From assembly GCF_900102075.1 (NCBI RefSeq), contig NZ_FNAV01000001.1, positions 248,001 through 312,000 of the forward strand: DNA of 64,000 nt, in the 5' to 3' direction. The notes under the pieces are model-generated. The model was given only the letters and a program-made list of their open reading frames with translations, was not told the DNA's origin and did no database searches. Positions 17,092 through 26,104 of this stretch are shown piece by piece. This DNA comes from Salipiger thiooxidans. GTDB lineage: Bacteria; Pseudomonadota; Alphaproteobacteria; Rhodobacterales; Rhodobacteraceae. A program made the translations under genes and the position numbers. Each line of letters opens with the position of its first letter. Position 1 is the stretch's first letter.

Positions 17092-18267
17092 TCAGGCCGC
17101 TTCGAGCGAGGCCGCGGCGAGATCGAGGCGCGTGACGGCCTCGGCGATCTCGTCGTCGGAGATGGTCAGGGCGGGAAGCAGGCGCACCACGTTGTCGGCG
17201 GCGGGCACGGTGATCACCAGCGCGTTGTAGCCGGCCTTCACCAGGTCCGCGGGCGCGATCCTGCACTTGAGCCCGATCATCAGGCCCGAGCCACGGACCT
17301 CCTCGAAGACCTCCGGATGAGCCGCGACCAGCCCCTCGAGCTTCTGGCGCAGGAGGCCCGCCTTGCGGTTGACCTCGGCGAGGAACTCGGGATCGGCGAC
17401 GTGGTCCATCACCGCGCAGCCGACGGCACAGCCCAGCGGGTTGCCGCCGTAGGTCGAGCCGTGGGTGCCCACGGTCATCCCCGAGGCGGCCTCTTCGGTG
17501 GCCAGCACCGCGCCCAGCGGGAAGCCCCCGCCGATGCCCTTGGCGACCATCATGATGTCCGGGGTGACCCCGGCCCATTCATGCGCGAAGAGACGCCCCG
17601 TGCGACCCATGCCGCACTGCACCTCGTCGAGGATCAGCAGGCAGCCCTTGTCGTCGCAGAGCGCGCGCAGGGCCTTCAGCTCGTCGTCGGGCATCGGGCG
17701 GATGCCGCCTTCGCCCTGCACCGGCTCGATCAGCACGGCGGCGGTGTTGTCGTCGATGGCGGCCTCGAGCCCGGCCATGTCGCGCCACTCGAGGTGCTTG
17801 AACCCCGGCAGCAGCGGGCCGAAGCCCTTGACCATCTTCTCGGACCCGGCGGCGGCGATGCCTGCCGAGGAGCGGCCGTGGAACGAGCCCGAGAAGGCGA
17901 TGATGTCGGTCTTGTCGGGCTGGCCCTTCTCGTACCAGTACTTGCGCGCCATCTTCACCGCGAGCTCGCAGGCCTCGGTGCCGGAGTTGGTGAAGAACAC
18001 GGTGTCGGCGAAGCTCGACGCGACCAGCTTGTCGGCCAGCGCCTGCTGCTGCGGGATCTCGTAGAGGTTCGACACGTGCCAGAGGTTCTGCGCCTGGTCG
18101 GTCAGCGCCTTGACCAGCGCGGGATGGGCGTGGCCGAGCGCGTTCACCGCGATGCCGCTGCCGAGATCGAGGAAGCGTCGGCCGTCCTCCTCCACGAGCC
18201 AGGAGCCTTCGCCCTTCACGAAATGCAGGGGAGCGCGGGAATAGGTCGGCAGGACGGACGGGATCAT
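17092..18267 (-). CDS. argD: Acetylornithine/succinylornithine aminotransferase
   Basis: A 391-residue class III pyridoxal-phosphate aminotransferase for the fourth step of arginine synthesis (and possibly the lysine pathway). PLP-binding features are SGTEACE (95-101), Asp214 in LILDEVQCGMGRTG, and the Schiff-base Lys243 in VAKGIGGGFPLGA. Candidate starts at 18384, 18273 and 18267 are in frame. I chose the ATG at 18265-18267 because GAGGA lies about eight bases upstream and family members begin MIPSVLPTY. A TTGACT -35-like element lies at 18319-18324 on this strand. Confidence 0.95.
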   Translation of the reverse strand: MIPSVLPTYSRAPLHFVKGEGSWLVEEDGRRFLDLGSGIAVNALGHAHPALVKALTDQAQNLWHVSNLYEIPQQQALADKLVASSFADTVFFTNSGTEACELAVKMARKYWYEKGQPDKTDIIAFSGSFHGRSSAGIAAAGSEKMVKGFGPLLPGFKHLEWRDMAGLEAAIDDNTAAVLIEPVQGEGGIRPMPDDELKALRALCDDKGCLLILDEVQCGMGRTGRLFAHEWAGVTPDIMMVAKGIGGGFPLGAVLATEEAASGMTVGTHGSTYGGNPLGCAVGCAVMDHVADPEFLAEVNRKAGLLRQKLEGLVAAHPEVFEEVRGSGLMIGLKCRIAPADLVKAGYNALVITVPAADNVVRLLPALTISDDEIAEAVTRLDLAAASLEAA

Positions 18268-18523
18268 CAGCATATCCTCGGTGAATGAGGCCCGATTGGT
18301 GCCAAGGGCATGGGGCCAAGTCAAGTTTGCAGGGATGGTTTGGGGGTGTTGGACGGGCGACCGGAACGATCCGGCGTGCGACAAGGCGCCTTCCCGGATC
18401 GGGGAGGCGTCTGGAAGAGCGTTCAGGCTCGTCGGATTCGGGTCGCGTGCGTCATGGTTGCGCTGATAGCGGGCTTTGGCCGTCGCGCAAAGGGTTTTCT
18501 TGACCGAAGGTCAGGAGGGCGGC

Positions 18524-19291
18524 TCAGCAGAACGGATCGTCGGGGTAGCCCACGCCGGTGAGGTAGAGCCCGTCGGGCGGGCAGACCGGCCCGCAGGCGG
18601 CGCGGTCGCGGGCCTCGAGCGCGTGCTTCACGTCCTCGGGCGCCCAGGAACCTGCCCCCACCCGTTCCAGCGTGCCGACGATGGAGCGGACCTGGTTGTG
18701 CAGGAAGCTGCGGGCACGCAGGTGGACGCGATACTCGGGGCCGGCGCCGGTATCGCATTCCTCGATGCGGATCTCGTCCAGCGTCTTCACCGGCGACGCC
18801 GCCTGGCACATGGTCGAGCGGAAGGTGGTGAAGTCGTGCAGCCCGAGCAGGTGGGCGGCGCCCTCCTGCATGGCGCCGAGATCGAGCGGGTTCATCACCC
18901 GCCAGACCTGCCCGGCCTCAAGCGTCGCGGGCGCGCGGCGTGCCAGCAGGCGGAAGGTGTAGCGCCGCTCGACCGCCGAGAAGCGCGCATGCCAGTCGTC
19001 GGCCACGGCGGCGCAGGCGCGGATCGCGACGGGGGCCGGTTTCAGGTGGAAGTTCAGCGCCTCGGACAGGCGGAACGGGTCCCAGGCCTTGGCCATGTCG
19101 CAATGCGCCACCTGCCCGCGCGCGTGCACGCCGGCGTCGGTCCGCCCGGCGGCGGCGATGGTGTGCTCGCGCGGCTCGAGCCGGGCGAGCGCGGCCTCGA
19201 TCGCCCCCTGCACCGAGGGCTGGTCGGCCTGTCTCTGCCAGCCCGCGAAGGGGCCGCCATCATATTCCACGAGAAGCGCGTATCTGGGCAT
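18524..19291 (-). CDS. truA: tRNA pseudouridine(38-40) synthase TruA
   Basis: A 255-residue enzyme that isomerises uridines 38-40 in the anticodon arm of many tRNAs. The N-terminal [19 protein letters not shown] and the catalytic motif [10 protein letters not shown] (Asp52) are diagnostic, and [13 protein letters not shown] is the conserved C-terminal motif. The ATG at 19289-19291 was preferred over one 36 bases upstream because family members begin with this strand. It is a monocistronic gene; the 256-base gap toward argD holds the putative argD promoter and nothing else I recognise. Confidence 0.96.
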   Translation of the reverse strand: MPRYALLVEYDGGPFAGWQRQADQPSVQGAIEAALARLEPREHTIAAAGRTDAGVHARGQVAHCDMAKAWDPFRLSEALNFHLKPAPVAIRACAAVADDWHARFSAVERRYTFRLLARRAPATLEAGQVWRVMNPLDLGAMQEGAAHLLGLHDFTTFRSTMCQAASPVKTLDEIRIEECDTGAGPEYRVHLRARSFLHNQVRSIVGTLERVGAGSWAPEDVKHALEARDRAACGPVCPPDGLYLTGVGYPDDPFC

Positions 19292-19443
19292 GTCCGTCCC
19301 AATACCCAAGCAGCGTGTTTGCCACAATGCCGCAATGTTCTTTGCCCACCCCTTGCCTCGCCGGGCGTTTGTAACATTTTAATGAATACCGCCGACCATG
19401 ATCCCGCCCACCGCAACCCGACCGCAAAGTCCGCATCCGCCCC

Positions 19444-19908
19444 ATGATCTCGACCGTCTTCAAGAGCTACATCGCCCCCATGCTGCGCCGCCCTCCGCGG
19501 TTCCAGATCGCGGCCCTGTGCCATCGAAACGGCCAGGACGGGCCCGAAGTTCTGCTGATCACCTCACGCGACACGCATCGCTGGATCCTGCCCAAGGGCT
19601 GGCCGATGTATGACACCGATGCCGGGGGTGCGGCGGTGCAGGAAGCTTGGGAAGAGGCCGGCGTCGAGATCTGCGAGGGCGACCGGCCCCGGCGCATCGG
19701 ACGCTACCGCTACGACAAGGTGATGGAGGGCGGTTTGCCCGTCGCCACTGACGTCGACGTCTACGCGGTCGAAGTCCGGCGCCTGCACGACAGCTACCCG
19801 GAAGTCGGTCAGCGCGAACGGCGCTGGCTCTCTCCCCTTGCAGCGGCGGAGATGGTAGACGAAGACGAGTTGAAGGACCTGCTTCGCAACCTCCCCGACC
19901 TGCTGTAG
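19444..19908 (+). CDS. Nudix hydrolase, alphaproteobacterial variant
   Basis: A 154-residue Nudix-fold hydrolase, probably acting on nucleoside or inositol diphosphate-linked substrates. The Nudix box lies in LPKGWPMYDTDAGG followed by AAVQEAWEEAGVE. The metal-binding EAWEEAG part is intact, but the usual first Glu is Thr and the usual Arg of RE is Gln, so the box is degenerate at two standard positions. I recall this LPKGWPM...QEAWEEAG form as common in related alphaproteobacteria. No second domain is present. It sits at the start of a plus-strand run, 55 bases before the PiT transporter gene. Confidence 0.85.
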   Translation: MISTVFKSYIAPMLRRPPRFQIAALCHRNGQDGPEVLLITSRDTHRWILPKGWPMYDTDAGGAAVQEAWEEAGVEICEGDRPRRIGRYRYDKVMEGGLPVATDVDVYAVEVRRLHDSYPEVGQRERRWLSPLAAAEMVDEDELKDLLRNLPDLL

Positions 19909-19963
19909 CGCATGTACCCGGGCTGAGCGCGGCACGCGGTCAGGGGCTCCGGGAACAGGCAAG

Positions 19964-21445
19964 GTGGCAGGTCACAACAGCGCGCCAGAATGGAAGGCTC
20001 TCGATCAGGATCTCGGCCGCTTCTCGCGGCTCGAGGCGGCGACCATGTATGCCGCGCGCCCGCTGGTGGGCGTCGGCATCAGCCTTGCCTTCGTCACCAT
20101 CGCCACGCTGGCGGCGCTGATCCTGACGGGCGGCGAGCCGGGAAGCCTCGCGGTCGTGGCCGCCGCAGCCTTCGGCGCCTACATGGCGCTCAACATCGGG
20201 GCCAACGACGTCGCCAACAACATGGGCCCGGCGGTGGGCGCGCGGGCGCTGCCGATGCTCGGCGCCATCGCCATCGCGGCGGTCTGCGAGAGCGCCGGTG
20301 CGCTGCTGGCGGGCGGAAACGTGGTTCGCACCATCGCCCATGACATCGTCGACCCCGCGACCGTGACCGACAAGCTGGTCTTCGTGCGCGGGATGCTGGC
20401 GGCGCTGCTCGCCGCGTCGGTCTGGATCAACATCGCCACATGGATCGGCGCGCCGGTCTCGACCACCCACGCGGTGGTGGGCGGCGTGGTGGGCGCGGGC
20501 GTGGTCTCGGTGGGCGCGGCGGCGGTCAACTGGTCCACGGTCGGGCTCATCGCGACAAGCTGGACCTTCTCCCCGCTCCTGGGGGCGCTGGTCGCGGTGG
20601 CGATGCTCGCCTTCATCGAGTGGCGCATCGTGCAGGTCGAGGACAAGATCGCCGCCGCCCGGCGCTGGGTGCCGCTGCTGATCGGGCTGATGGCCGGAGC
20701 CTTCACCACCTACCTCACCGACCGGGCGCTCTCGCATCTCGTCGACATCACCTTCGGGCAGTCGCTGCTGGCAGGCGTCGCGGTCGGTTGCGTGACGAGT
20801 GCCATCGCGGTGCCCTTCGTGCGGAAACAGTCCGCGGGGCTCGAGAACCGCAACCGCTCGCTCAAGACGCTGTTCCGCCTGCCGCTGGTGGCCTCGGCCG
20901 GACTGCTCTCCTTTGCGCACGGAGCCAACGACGTCGCCAACGCGGTCGGGCCGCTGGCCGCCGTGGTCTACATCCACAGCCACGCACCCACGACCGGTGA
21001 TGTGGCGATGCCGCCCTGGGTGCTGCTGATCGGCGCGCTCGGCATCTCGTTCGGGCTCGTGCTCTTCGGGCCCAAGCTGATCGGCATGGTCGGCAGCCAG
21101 ATCACGAAACTGAACCCGATGCGCGCCTATTGCGTGGCGCTTTCCACCGCGGTGACGGTGATCGCCGCCTCGGGCGCAGGCCTCCCGGTGAGCTCGACCC
21201 ACATCGCCGTGGGCAGCGTCTTCGGGGTGGGCTTTTTCCGCGAGTGGTACCAGAACCACCGGTCGAGCAAGCAGCAGAGCGCGCGCAAGGACACCCGCAC
21301 CATGGCCCCGCAGGAGCGGACCCGGCGACGGCTGGTGCGGCGCTCGCATTTCCTGACCATCGTCGCGGCCTGGGTGATCACCGTTCCGGCGGCGGCGCTG
21401 CTTGCGGCCATCAACGTCTGGCTGCTGCAGCAGGTGGCTTTCTGA
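19964..21445 (+). CDS. Inorganic phosphate transporter, PiT family
   Basis: A 493-residue inner-membrane phosphate (metal-phosphate/proton) symporter. The two PiT signature repeats are clear: IGANDVANNMGP near 78-89 and HGANDVANAVGP near 319-330, one in each inverted half. About ten or more transmembrane helices are predicted, with a basic cytosolic loop (SSKQQSARKDTRT) around 430-455 before the last helix. The start is a GTG at 19964 preceded by a weak purine-rich site; an ATG 81 bases later is an alternative. No PhoU-like gene is adjacent. Confidence 0.9.
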   Translation: MAGHNSAPEWKALDQDLGRFSRLEAATMYAARPLVGVGISLAFVTIATLAALILTGGEPGSLAVVAAAAFGAYMALNIGANDVANNMGPAVGARALPMLGAIAIAAVCESAGALLAGGNVVRTIAHDIVDPATVTDKLVFVRGMLAALLAASVWINIATWIGAPVSTTHAVVGGVVGAGVVSVGAAAVNWSTVGLIATSWTFSPLLGALVAVAMLAFIEWRIVQVEDKIAAARRWVPLLIGLMAGAFTTYLTDRALSHLVDITFGQSLLAGVAVGCVTSAIAVPFVRKQSAGLENRNRSLKTLFRLPLVASAGLLSFAHGANDVANAVGPLAAVVYIHSHAPTTGDVAMPPWVLLIGALGISFGLVLFGPKLIGMVGSQITKLNPMRAYCVALSTAVTVIAASGAGLPVSSTHIAVGSVFGVGFFREWYQNHRSSKQQSARKDTRTMAPQERTRRRLVRRSHFLTIVAAWVITVPAAALLAAINVWLLQQVAF

Positions 21446-21529
21446 GCGCCGCTCTGGCAACCGCGCCGCCCCGGCTCTAGATAGAGAGAGCGCGCGAGCA
21501 GACGAGACGGGCAGAGGAAGAGGCAGACA

Positions 21530-22957
21530 TTGGTCATCGGAACCATCGCCGACACGATTACCAGAAGCGTCGAGAGCGTGACCGACACGTTGACGTCCCC
21601 CTTCACCGAACCGGTGATCCGGCTCGGGGTCACCGGGCTGGCACGGGCAGGGAAGACGGTGTTCATCACCTCGCTGGTGGCCAACCTTCTGGACCGCGGC
21701 CGCATGCCGCAGCTGGTGGCCGAGGCCGAGGGCCGGATCCTCGCGGCCTACCTGCAGCCGCAGCCCGACGACACCATGCCGCGCTTCGACTACGAGACCC
21801 ATCTCGGCGCGCTCACCGCCCATGTGCCGCACTGGCCGGACAGCACCCGCGCCGTGTCGCAGCTGCGCCTGTCGCTGAAGCTGCGCCCCACCGGCCTGCT
21901 GGCGGGGGTCTCCGGGGCCCGCAAGATCCACCTCGACATCGTCGACTACCCCGGCGAATGGCTGCTCGACCTGCGGCTGATGGACAAGAGCTACACCGAG
22001 TGGGCCGAGGAGACGCTGGCGCGCATCGCCACCCGTCCCGGCGGCGCCGATTACGTCGCCATGGCCCGCGCCGAGGACAGCGCCCGCCGCTTCGAGGAGC
22101 CCCGCGCCAAGGCGCTGGCGGCGCGCTACACCGAGGCGCTCCACATGGCCCGCAACGCCGGTTTCTCCGACTGCACCCCGGGCCGCTTCCTGCTGCCGGG
22201 CGAGAAGGAGGGCAGCCCCGCGCTGACCTTCGCGCCCCTGCCCCGCATCGACCAGCCGCCGCGGCAGTCGCTCTGGCGCGAGATGGAGCGCCGCTTCGAG
22301 GCCTACAAGGCGCAGATCGTGAAACCGTTCTTCCGCGACCACTTCAGCCGCATCGACCGGCAGGTGGTGCTGGTGGATGCGCTCGGGGCCATCCACTCGG
22401 GCCCCGCGGCGATGGAGGACCTGCGCCGCACCATGGCCGAGATCCTCGGCGCCTTCCGCCCCGGCGGCAACGCCTTCCTCAGCCAGCTGCTGCGCGGGCG
22501 GCGGGTCGAGAAGATCCTGTTTGCGGCGACCAAGGCCGACCACCTGCACCACGCCCAGCACGGGCGCCTGACCGCGATCATGGAGGCGCTGACCCGCGAT
22601 GCCCGCGACCGCGCGCGCTTTGCCGGGGCCGAGACCGGCGCCATGGCCATCGCCGCGCTGCGCGCCACGGTCGAGCAGGCGCTGCCCCACAACGGCCGCC
22701 AGCTCGACTGCGTACGCGGCACGTTGCTGCAGGATGACGGCACGCGCGGGCGCGAGGCCGCGTTCTACCCCGGCGAGTTGCCCGAGGACCCCGGCCGCCT
22801 GCTGGGGCCCGCCCGCGACGGCGCCGAGCGCTGGCTCGACGGCGATTACGCGATCATGCGCTTCGCCCCGGCGGCGCTCACCCTGAAGCCCGGCGAGGGC
22901 CCGCCCCACATCCGCCTCGACCGCGCCGCGCAGTTCCTGTTCGGAGACCGGCTGTGA
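21530..22957 (+). CDS. ycjX: YcjX-family P-loop NTPase
   Basis: A 475-residue protein of the YcjX (formerly DUF463) family, predicted GTP-binding and stress-associated in enterobacteria. The P-loop GLARAGKT is at 36-43, and IVDYPGEWLLDL (Asp139 region) follows as the expected second motif. It starts with TTG at 21530 preceded by the strong site AGAGGAAGAGGCAGAC; no ATG lies nearby in frame. Its stop overlaps the next start (GTGA, four bases), and ycjF lies one gene further, so the usual ycjX-ycjF pair is present with an acetyltransferase inserted. Confidence 0.92.
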   Translation: MVIGTIADTITRSVESVTDTLTSPFTEPVIRLGVTGLARAGKTVFITSLVANLLDRGRMPQLVAEAEGRILAAYLQPQPDDTMPRFDYETHLGALTAHVPHWPDSTRAVSQLRLSLKLRPTGLLAGVSGARKIHLDIVDYPGEWLLDLRLMDKSYTEWAEETLARIATRPGGADYVAMARAEDSARRFEEPRAKALAARYTEALHMARNAGFSDCTPGRFLLPGEKEGSPALTFAPLPRIDQPPRQSLWREMERRFEAYKAQIVKPFFRDHFSRIDRQVVLVDALGAIHSGPAAMEDLRRTMAEILGAFRPGGNAFLSQLLRGRRVEKILFAATKADHLHHAQHGRLTAIMEALTRDARDRARFAGAETGAMAIAALRATVEQALPHNGRQLDCVRGTLLQDDGTRGREAAFYPGELPEDPGRLLGPARDGAERWLDGDYAIMRFAPAALTLKPGEGPPHIRLDRAAQFLFGDRL

Positions 22958-23433
22958 CGCCCCGGCTGCGCCCGGCGCGCCCCACCGACGCCGGCAGGCT
23001 TGGCGCGATGATGTCCGACGCGGCGACGGAGCGGCCGTGGAAACCGCGTCTTCACAGTGGCGCCGAGGACATTGCCCATGCCGGCCAGATGATCGACGCG
23101 GGCTGGGTCACCGTGGCCGAGGATGACGCGGACGGCGCGCTGCTGGGCTTCCTCGCACGCGAGGACGTCTACGTGCATGCGCTCTTCATCGCCCCGGCAG
23201 CGCAGGGCACGGGCATCGGCCGGGCGCTGATGGCCGAGGCGCAGCGTCACTGTCCCACGCTCGAGCTCTGGACCTTCGAGGCCAACCACGGCGCGCAGCG
23301 CTTCTACGAGCGCGCGGGCTTTACCGTCGTCGGACGCAGCGACGGCTCGCAGAACGACGAGGGCCTGCCCGACATCCATTACCGCTGGCATGCCCCCGCC
23401 CGCGACGGCAGCGAAAGCGAGATCCGCCCATGA
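22954..23433 (+). CDS. GNAT-family N-acetyltransferase
   Basis: A 159-residue single-domain acetyltransferase. Acetyl-CoA binding motif A is visible as ALFIAPAAQGTGIGRALM (Q/RxxGxG/A), followed by ANHGAQRFYERAGF, a typical motif B. The substrate is unknown. It starts with GTG overlapping the ycjX stop by four bases, and its own stop overlaps the ycjF start by four bases, so all three are translationally coupled. Placement between ycjX and ycjF suggests a linked role, but this is inference. Confidence 0.88.
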   Translation: MTPRLRPARPTDAGRLGAMMSDAATERPWKPRLHSGAEDIAHAGQMIDAGWVTVAEDDADGALLGFLAREDVYVHALFIAPAAQGTGIGRALMAEAQRHCPTLELWTFEANHGAQRFYERAGFTVVGRSDGSQNDEGLPDIHYRWHAPARDGSESEIRP

Positions 23434-24464
23434 CCGACGATCCCGACCGCAAGGGCCGCAGCGGCCCGGTGCTCTTCGAACTCGAGGACGACAGCGCCCC
23501 TGCATCGCCCGCCGAGGCGCCGCCTGTGCCCGAGCCCGAGACCCAGCCCACCCTGCCCGAGGGCCGCGCCATGGCGACCGCCGCGGCGCTGGCTGCCCGC
23601 CGACCGTCGCGGCTGGCCCGCTGGTTCTGGGCGCTGCTCGGGACGCTCGTCTCGACGCTGATTTCGGTCGCCGCATGGCGCTTCGTCACCGATCTTATCG
23701 CCTCGGTGCCGCTGCTGGGCTACGCGGTGACCGCGCTCATGGTGCTGTTCCTGCTGGTAATCCTGCTGATCGTCATCAAGGAACTGGCCGCGCTGTCGCG
23801 CCTGTCGCGGGTCGATGCGCTGCACCGGGCGGCCACGGCGGCGCTGGCCGACGACGATCTCGCCGCCGCCCGCGCGGTGACCGGCAAGCTGACGGCGCTT
23901 TACGCCGGGCGCGACGACACCCGCTGGGGGCGCGAGCGGATGCGCGACCGGGGGCCCGAGATCTTCGACGCACAGGGCGTGATCGGCCTTGCCGAGACCG
24001 AGCTGCTAGCACCGCTCGACGCCGCCGCCCGGCGCGAGGTCGAGGCCGCGGCCCGGCAGGTGGCCACCGTCACCGCGCTGGTGCCGCTGGCACTGGCGGA
24101 CGTGGCCGCGGCGCTGGGGTCGAACCTGCGGATGATCCGCCGCATCGCCGACATCTACGGCGGCCGTTCCGGCACGCTCGGCAGCTGGCGCCTGATCCGC
24201 GCCGTCATGTCCCACCTCGTGGCGACCGGCGCCGTTGCGGTGGGCGACGACATGCTCGAGCCGATCCTCGGCGGCGGGCTGCTCGGCAAGCTGTCGCGGC
24301 GCTTCGGCGAGGGGCTGGTCAACGGCGCGCTCACCGCCCGGGTCGGCGTCGCCGCCATGGAGGTCTGCCGCCCCCTGCCCTTTGCCACCACCAGGCGTCC
24401 CTCGGCGCGGTCGGTGGTGCGCACGGCGCTGTCGGGGCTGGTCAGGACCTCGGACCGGGACTGA
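23430..24464 (+). CDS. ycjF: YcjF-family membrane protein (TIGR01620/DUF697)
   Basis: A 344-residue inner-membrane protein. The N-terminal 60 residues are acidic and Pro-rich, two transmembrane helices follow (about 66-83 and 95-117), and the C-terminal two thirds form the soluble DUF697-like domain with Gly/Ala-rich stretches. This matches the YcjF family that is usually encoded next to ycjX. Function is unknown; the family is induced by envelope or heat stress in enterobacteria. It is the last gene of the coupled ycjX-GNAT-ycjF unit. Confidence 0.88.
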   Translation: MTDDPDRKGRSGPVLFELEDDSAPASPAEAPPVPEPETQPTLPEGRAMATAAALAARRPSRLARWFWALLGTLVSTLISVAAWRFVTDLIASVPLLGYAVTALMVLFLLVILLIVIKELAALSRLSRVDALHRAATAALADDDLAAARAVTGKLTALYAGRDDTRWGRERMRDRGPEIFDAQGVIGLAETELLAPLDAAARREVEAAARQVATVTALVPLALADVAAALGSNLRMIRRIADIYGGRSGTLGSWRLIRAVMSHLVATGAVAVGDDMLEPILGGGLLGKLSRRFGEGLVNGALTARVGVAAMEVCRPLPFATTRRPSARSVVRTALSGLVRTSDRD

Positions 24465-24547
24465 ACCGCACGCGCCCGCGCGGCGTTTGATCCATCTCAT
24501 TCCCGCCCGCCGCCGCCTGCGCCATGGTCGCCGCAGAGAGGCGAGCC

Positions 24548-25231
24548 ATGACCCAAGCCAGCCCTGCAAAACCCGATGGCCACGGCCATCTCCGCGACAT
24601 CATCTACGGGGCGCTCGACGGCTCCGTCACCACCTTTGCCATCGTCGCGGGCGTGGCGGGGGCCGGGCTCGACCCGTTCGTGATCCTCGCGCTCGGTTTC
24701 GCCAACCTCTTTGCCGACGGCTTCTCGATGGCGGCGGGCAACTACTCGGGCACCAAGGCCGAGCTCGACGACCTCAACCGGCTGCGGCGGCTCGAGGCGG
24801 AGCGCATCGCCCGCGACCCGTCCGGCGTGCGGGCGGAACTGCACGACATCCTCGCCGCCAAGGGGCTCTCCGACGACACGCTCGAGGCCGCGACGGGGCA
24901 GATCGCCCGGGTCCCGCGCCACAGTCTCGCGATGATCCTCGATGGCACCCACGGGCTGGCAGCCGCGGATCCGCACCCGCTGAAGGCGGCCTTCGCCACC
25001 TTCGGCGCCTTCCTCGCGGCGGGGCTGGTGCCGCTGCTGCCCTTCATCCTGGACGTGCCCGAGGCCTTCCCCGTGGCCGCGGTGCTTACGCTCGCCACCT
25101 TCTTCGCCATCGGCGCCTACAAGAGCCGCTGGTCGCTGGCGAGCTGGTGGCGGTCCGGGGTCGAGACCACGCTCATCGGCGGGCTCGCGGCGACGATCGC
25201 CTACGCGGTGGGGGTGATCTTCACGCTCTGA
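24548..25231 (+). CDS. VIT1/CCC1-type transporter family protein
   Basis: A 227-residue membrane protein of the vacuolar iron transporter (CCC1/VIT1, DUF125) family, which moves Fe2+ or Mn2+. The family start DIIYGALDGSVTTFAIVAGVAGAGL and the second helix motif GFANLFADGFSMAAGNYSG are clear. A charged helical cytosolic domain (about 75-130) and three C-terminal helices follow. An in-frame ATG 24 bases upstream exists, but the ATG at 24548 has the better site (AGAGAGGCGAGCC). It converges on a small minus-strand gene 27 bases away. Confidence 0.88.
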   Translation: MTQASPAKPDGHGHLRDIIYGALDGSVTTFAIVAGVAGAGLDPFVILALGFANLFADGFSMAAGNYSGTKAELDDLNRLRRLEAERIARDPSGVRAELHDILAAKGLSDDTLEAATGQIARVPRHSLAMILDGTHGLAAADPHPLKAAFATFGAFLAAGLVPLLPFILDVPEAFPVAAVLTLATFFAIGAYKSRWSLASWWRSGVETTLIGGLAATIAYAVGVIFTL

Positions 25232-25258
25232 GAGATCCGGGAGGGTCGCAAGGCCAAG

Positions 25259-25462
25259 TCAGTGCAGCTCGATGGCCTGCGCCTCGATCGGGGACTCGAG
25301 GCTGTCGCGGGTCGTGCTGACCGCATCGACCCCCACCAGCGCGCCGAGCACGAGCAGCACAGCGAACACGAGGATCGCGGCACGGTCGAGCTTGCGGAGA
25401 TCGGCAGCCGCAAAGCTCTCGTGGGGCGGCGTGCCCTTCAGGTCTTCCTGGAATCGGGTCAT
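25259..25462 (-). CDS. Small single-helix membrane protein
   Basis: A 67-residue protein starting MTRFQEDLKGTPPHES, with one transmembrane helix (AAILVFAVLLVLGALVGVDAV) and a short acidic tail ending EAQAIELH. A longer in-frame version to 25606 would add 48 residues that look non-coding. I do not recognise the family. The N-in, C-out arrangement is suggested by the charge distribution. Confidence 0.55.
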   Translation of the reverse strand: MTRFQEDLKGTPPHESFAAADLRKLDRAAILVFAVLLVLGALVGVDAVSTTRDSLESPIEAQAIELH

Positions 25463-25780
25463 GGCAGCACTTGAAAGATGGGTTAACAGACTTCGGTTCT
25501 CTGCCTGCGTTTCGGGGGCCTGTCGCGCTTTATTCCGAAGGCCCTGGCGGTTGGGCGGCGCTTCGCCCAATGCGTGCAGAGGTTGCGCTGTTTCTCGCCG
25601 CTTCACCTTTCAGGCATGATTACGCCGGAGGCGACGGGCGCCTCCGGCGTGCTTGGATCGGGCGTGGCGTCCCTTGCTTTTCTGACCTCTCCGCCCCCGT
25701 CCGCGTCCTCCGTGAGTGATGGCGGGGTGTGCCGGGGATATGACCCGGTCGGGGGCGGCGTATGGCCGGACCGCGTACGG
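25463..25780. other. 318-base intergenic stretch with two hairpins
   Basis: No convincing gene is seen between two small minus-strand genes. It holds a 7-pair hairpin TTGGGCG/CGCCCAA (25551-25570) and an 11-pair hairpin (25623-25649, listed separately). The remainder shows nothing I can assign. Confidence 0.5.
25623..25649 (-). terminator. Strong hairpin downstream of the Pro/Ala-rich small protein gene
   Basis: An 11-pair perfect stem CGCCGGAGGCG / CGCCTCCGGCG around a 5-base loop, 132 bases past the stop of the gene at 25781. No T-run follows on the minus strand, so termination is plausible but not certain. Confidence 0.4.
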
Positions 25781-26104
25781 TTACTCGGCCGGCGCGGCGG
25801 GGACTGCGGGCTCTGCGCCTTCGTCGGTCATCGGAGCGGTGGTGGTGTCGGCAGGCGCTGCGGCATCGGGTGCGACGCCGGTGGTGCCGGCCTCGGGGAC
25901 CGTCTCGGTCGCGGTTGCCGGTGCCGGGTTCTCGACGGCGTCGTCGCCGCCCATGAAGCTGACACCGATGACGAGACCGATGATCACCAGCACGGCCACC
26001 ACAAGGCCGGTGACGGTCCCGCGCGAGCGGGTGCTGGTTGCCATGTTCATCTGCGGGTCGGCCCGCAGGTTCGAGCGACGCTCTTCTTCGTTGTAATAGG
26101 CCAT
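25781..26104 (-). CDS. Small membrane protein with Ala/Pro/Thr-rich C-terminus
   Basis: A 107-residue protein. The start MAYYNEEERRSNLRADPQ is preceded by AAGGAGGTCCGAC, a near-perfect ribosome binding site, which decides the start over a longer upstream frame. One transmembrane helix (TVTGLVVAVLVIIGLVIGVSFMG) follows a basic stretch, and the C-terminal 55 residues are Ala/Pro/Thr/Glu-rich and probably periplasmic and disordered. I recognise no domain. The strong translation signal and a 13-base motif shared with the DUF1127 promoter region suggest a highly expressed or stress-linked product. Confidence 0.7.
   Translation of the reverse strand: MAYYNEEERRSNLRADPQMNMATSTRSRGTVTGLVVAVLVIIGLVIGVSFMGGDDAVENPAPATATETVPEAGTTGVAPDAAAPADTTTAPMTDEGAEPAVPAAPAE

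Noticed and set aside
19940-22909. A 989-codon minus-strand frame and a similar 1302-codon frame at 25620-29528
   Set aside because: They are antisense to the phosphate transporter/ycjX and to ileS respectively, and have no recognisable domains.
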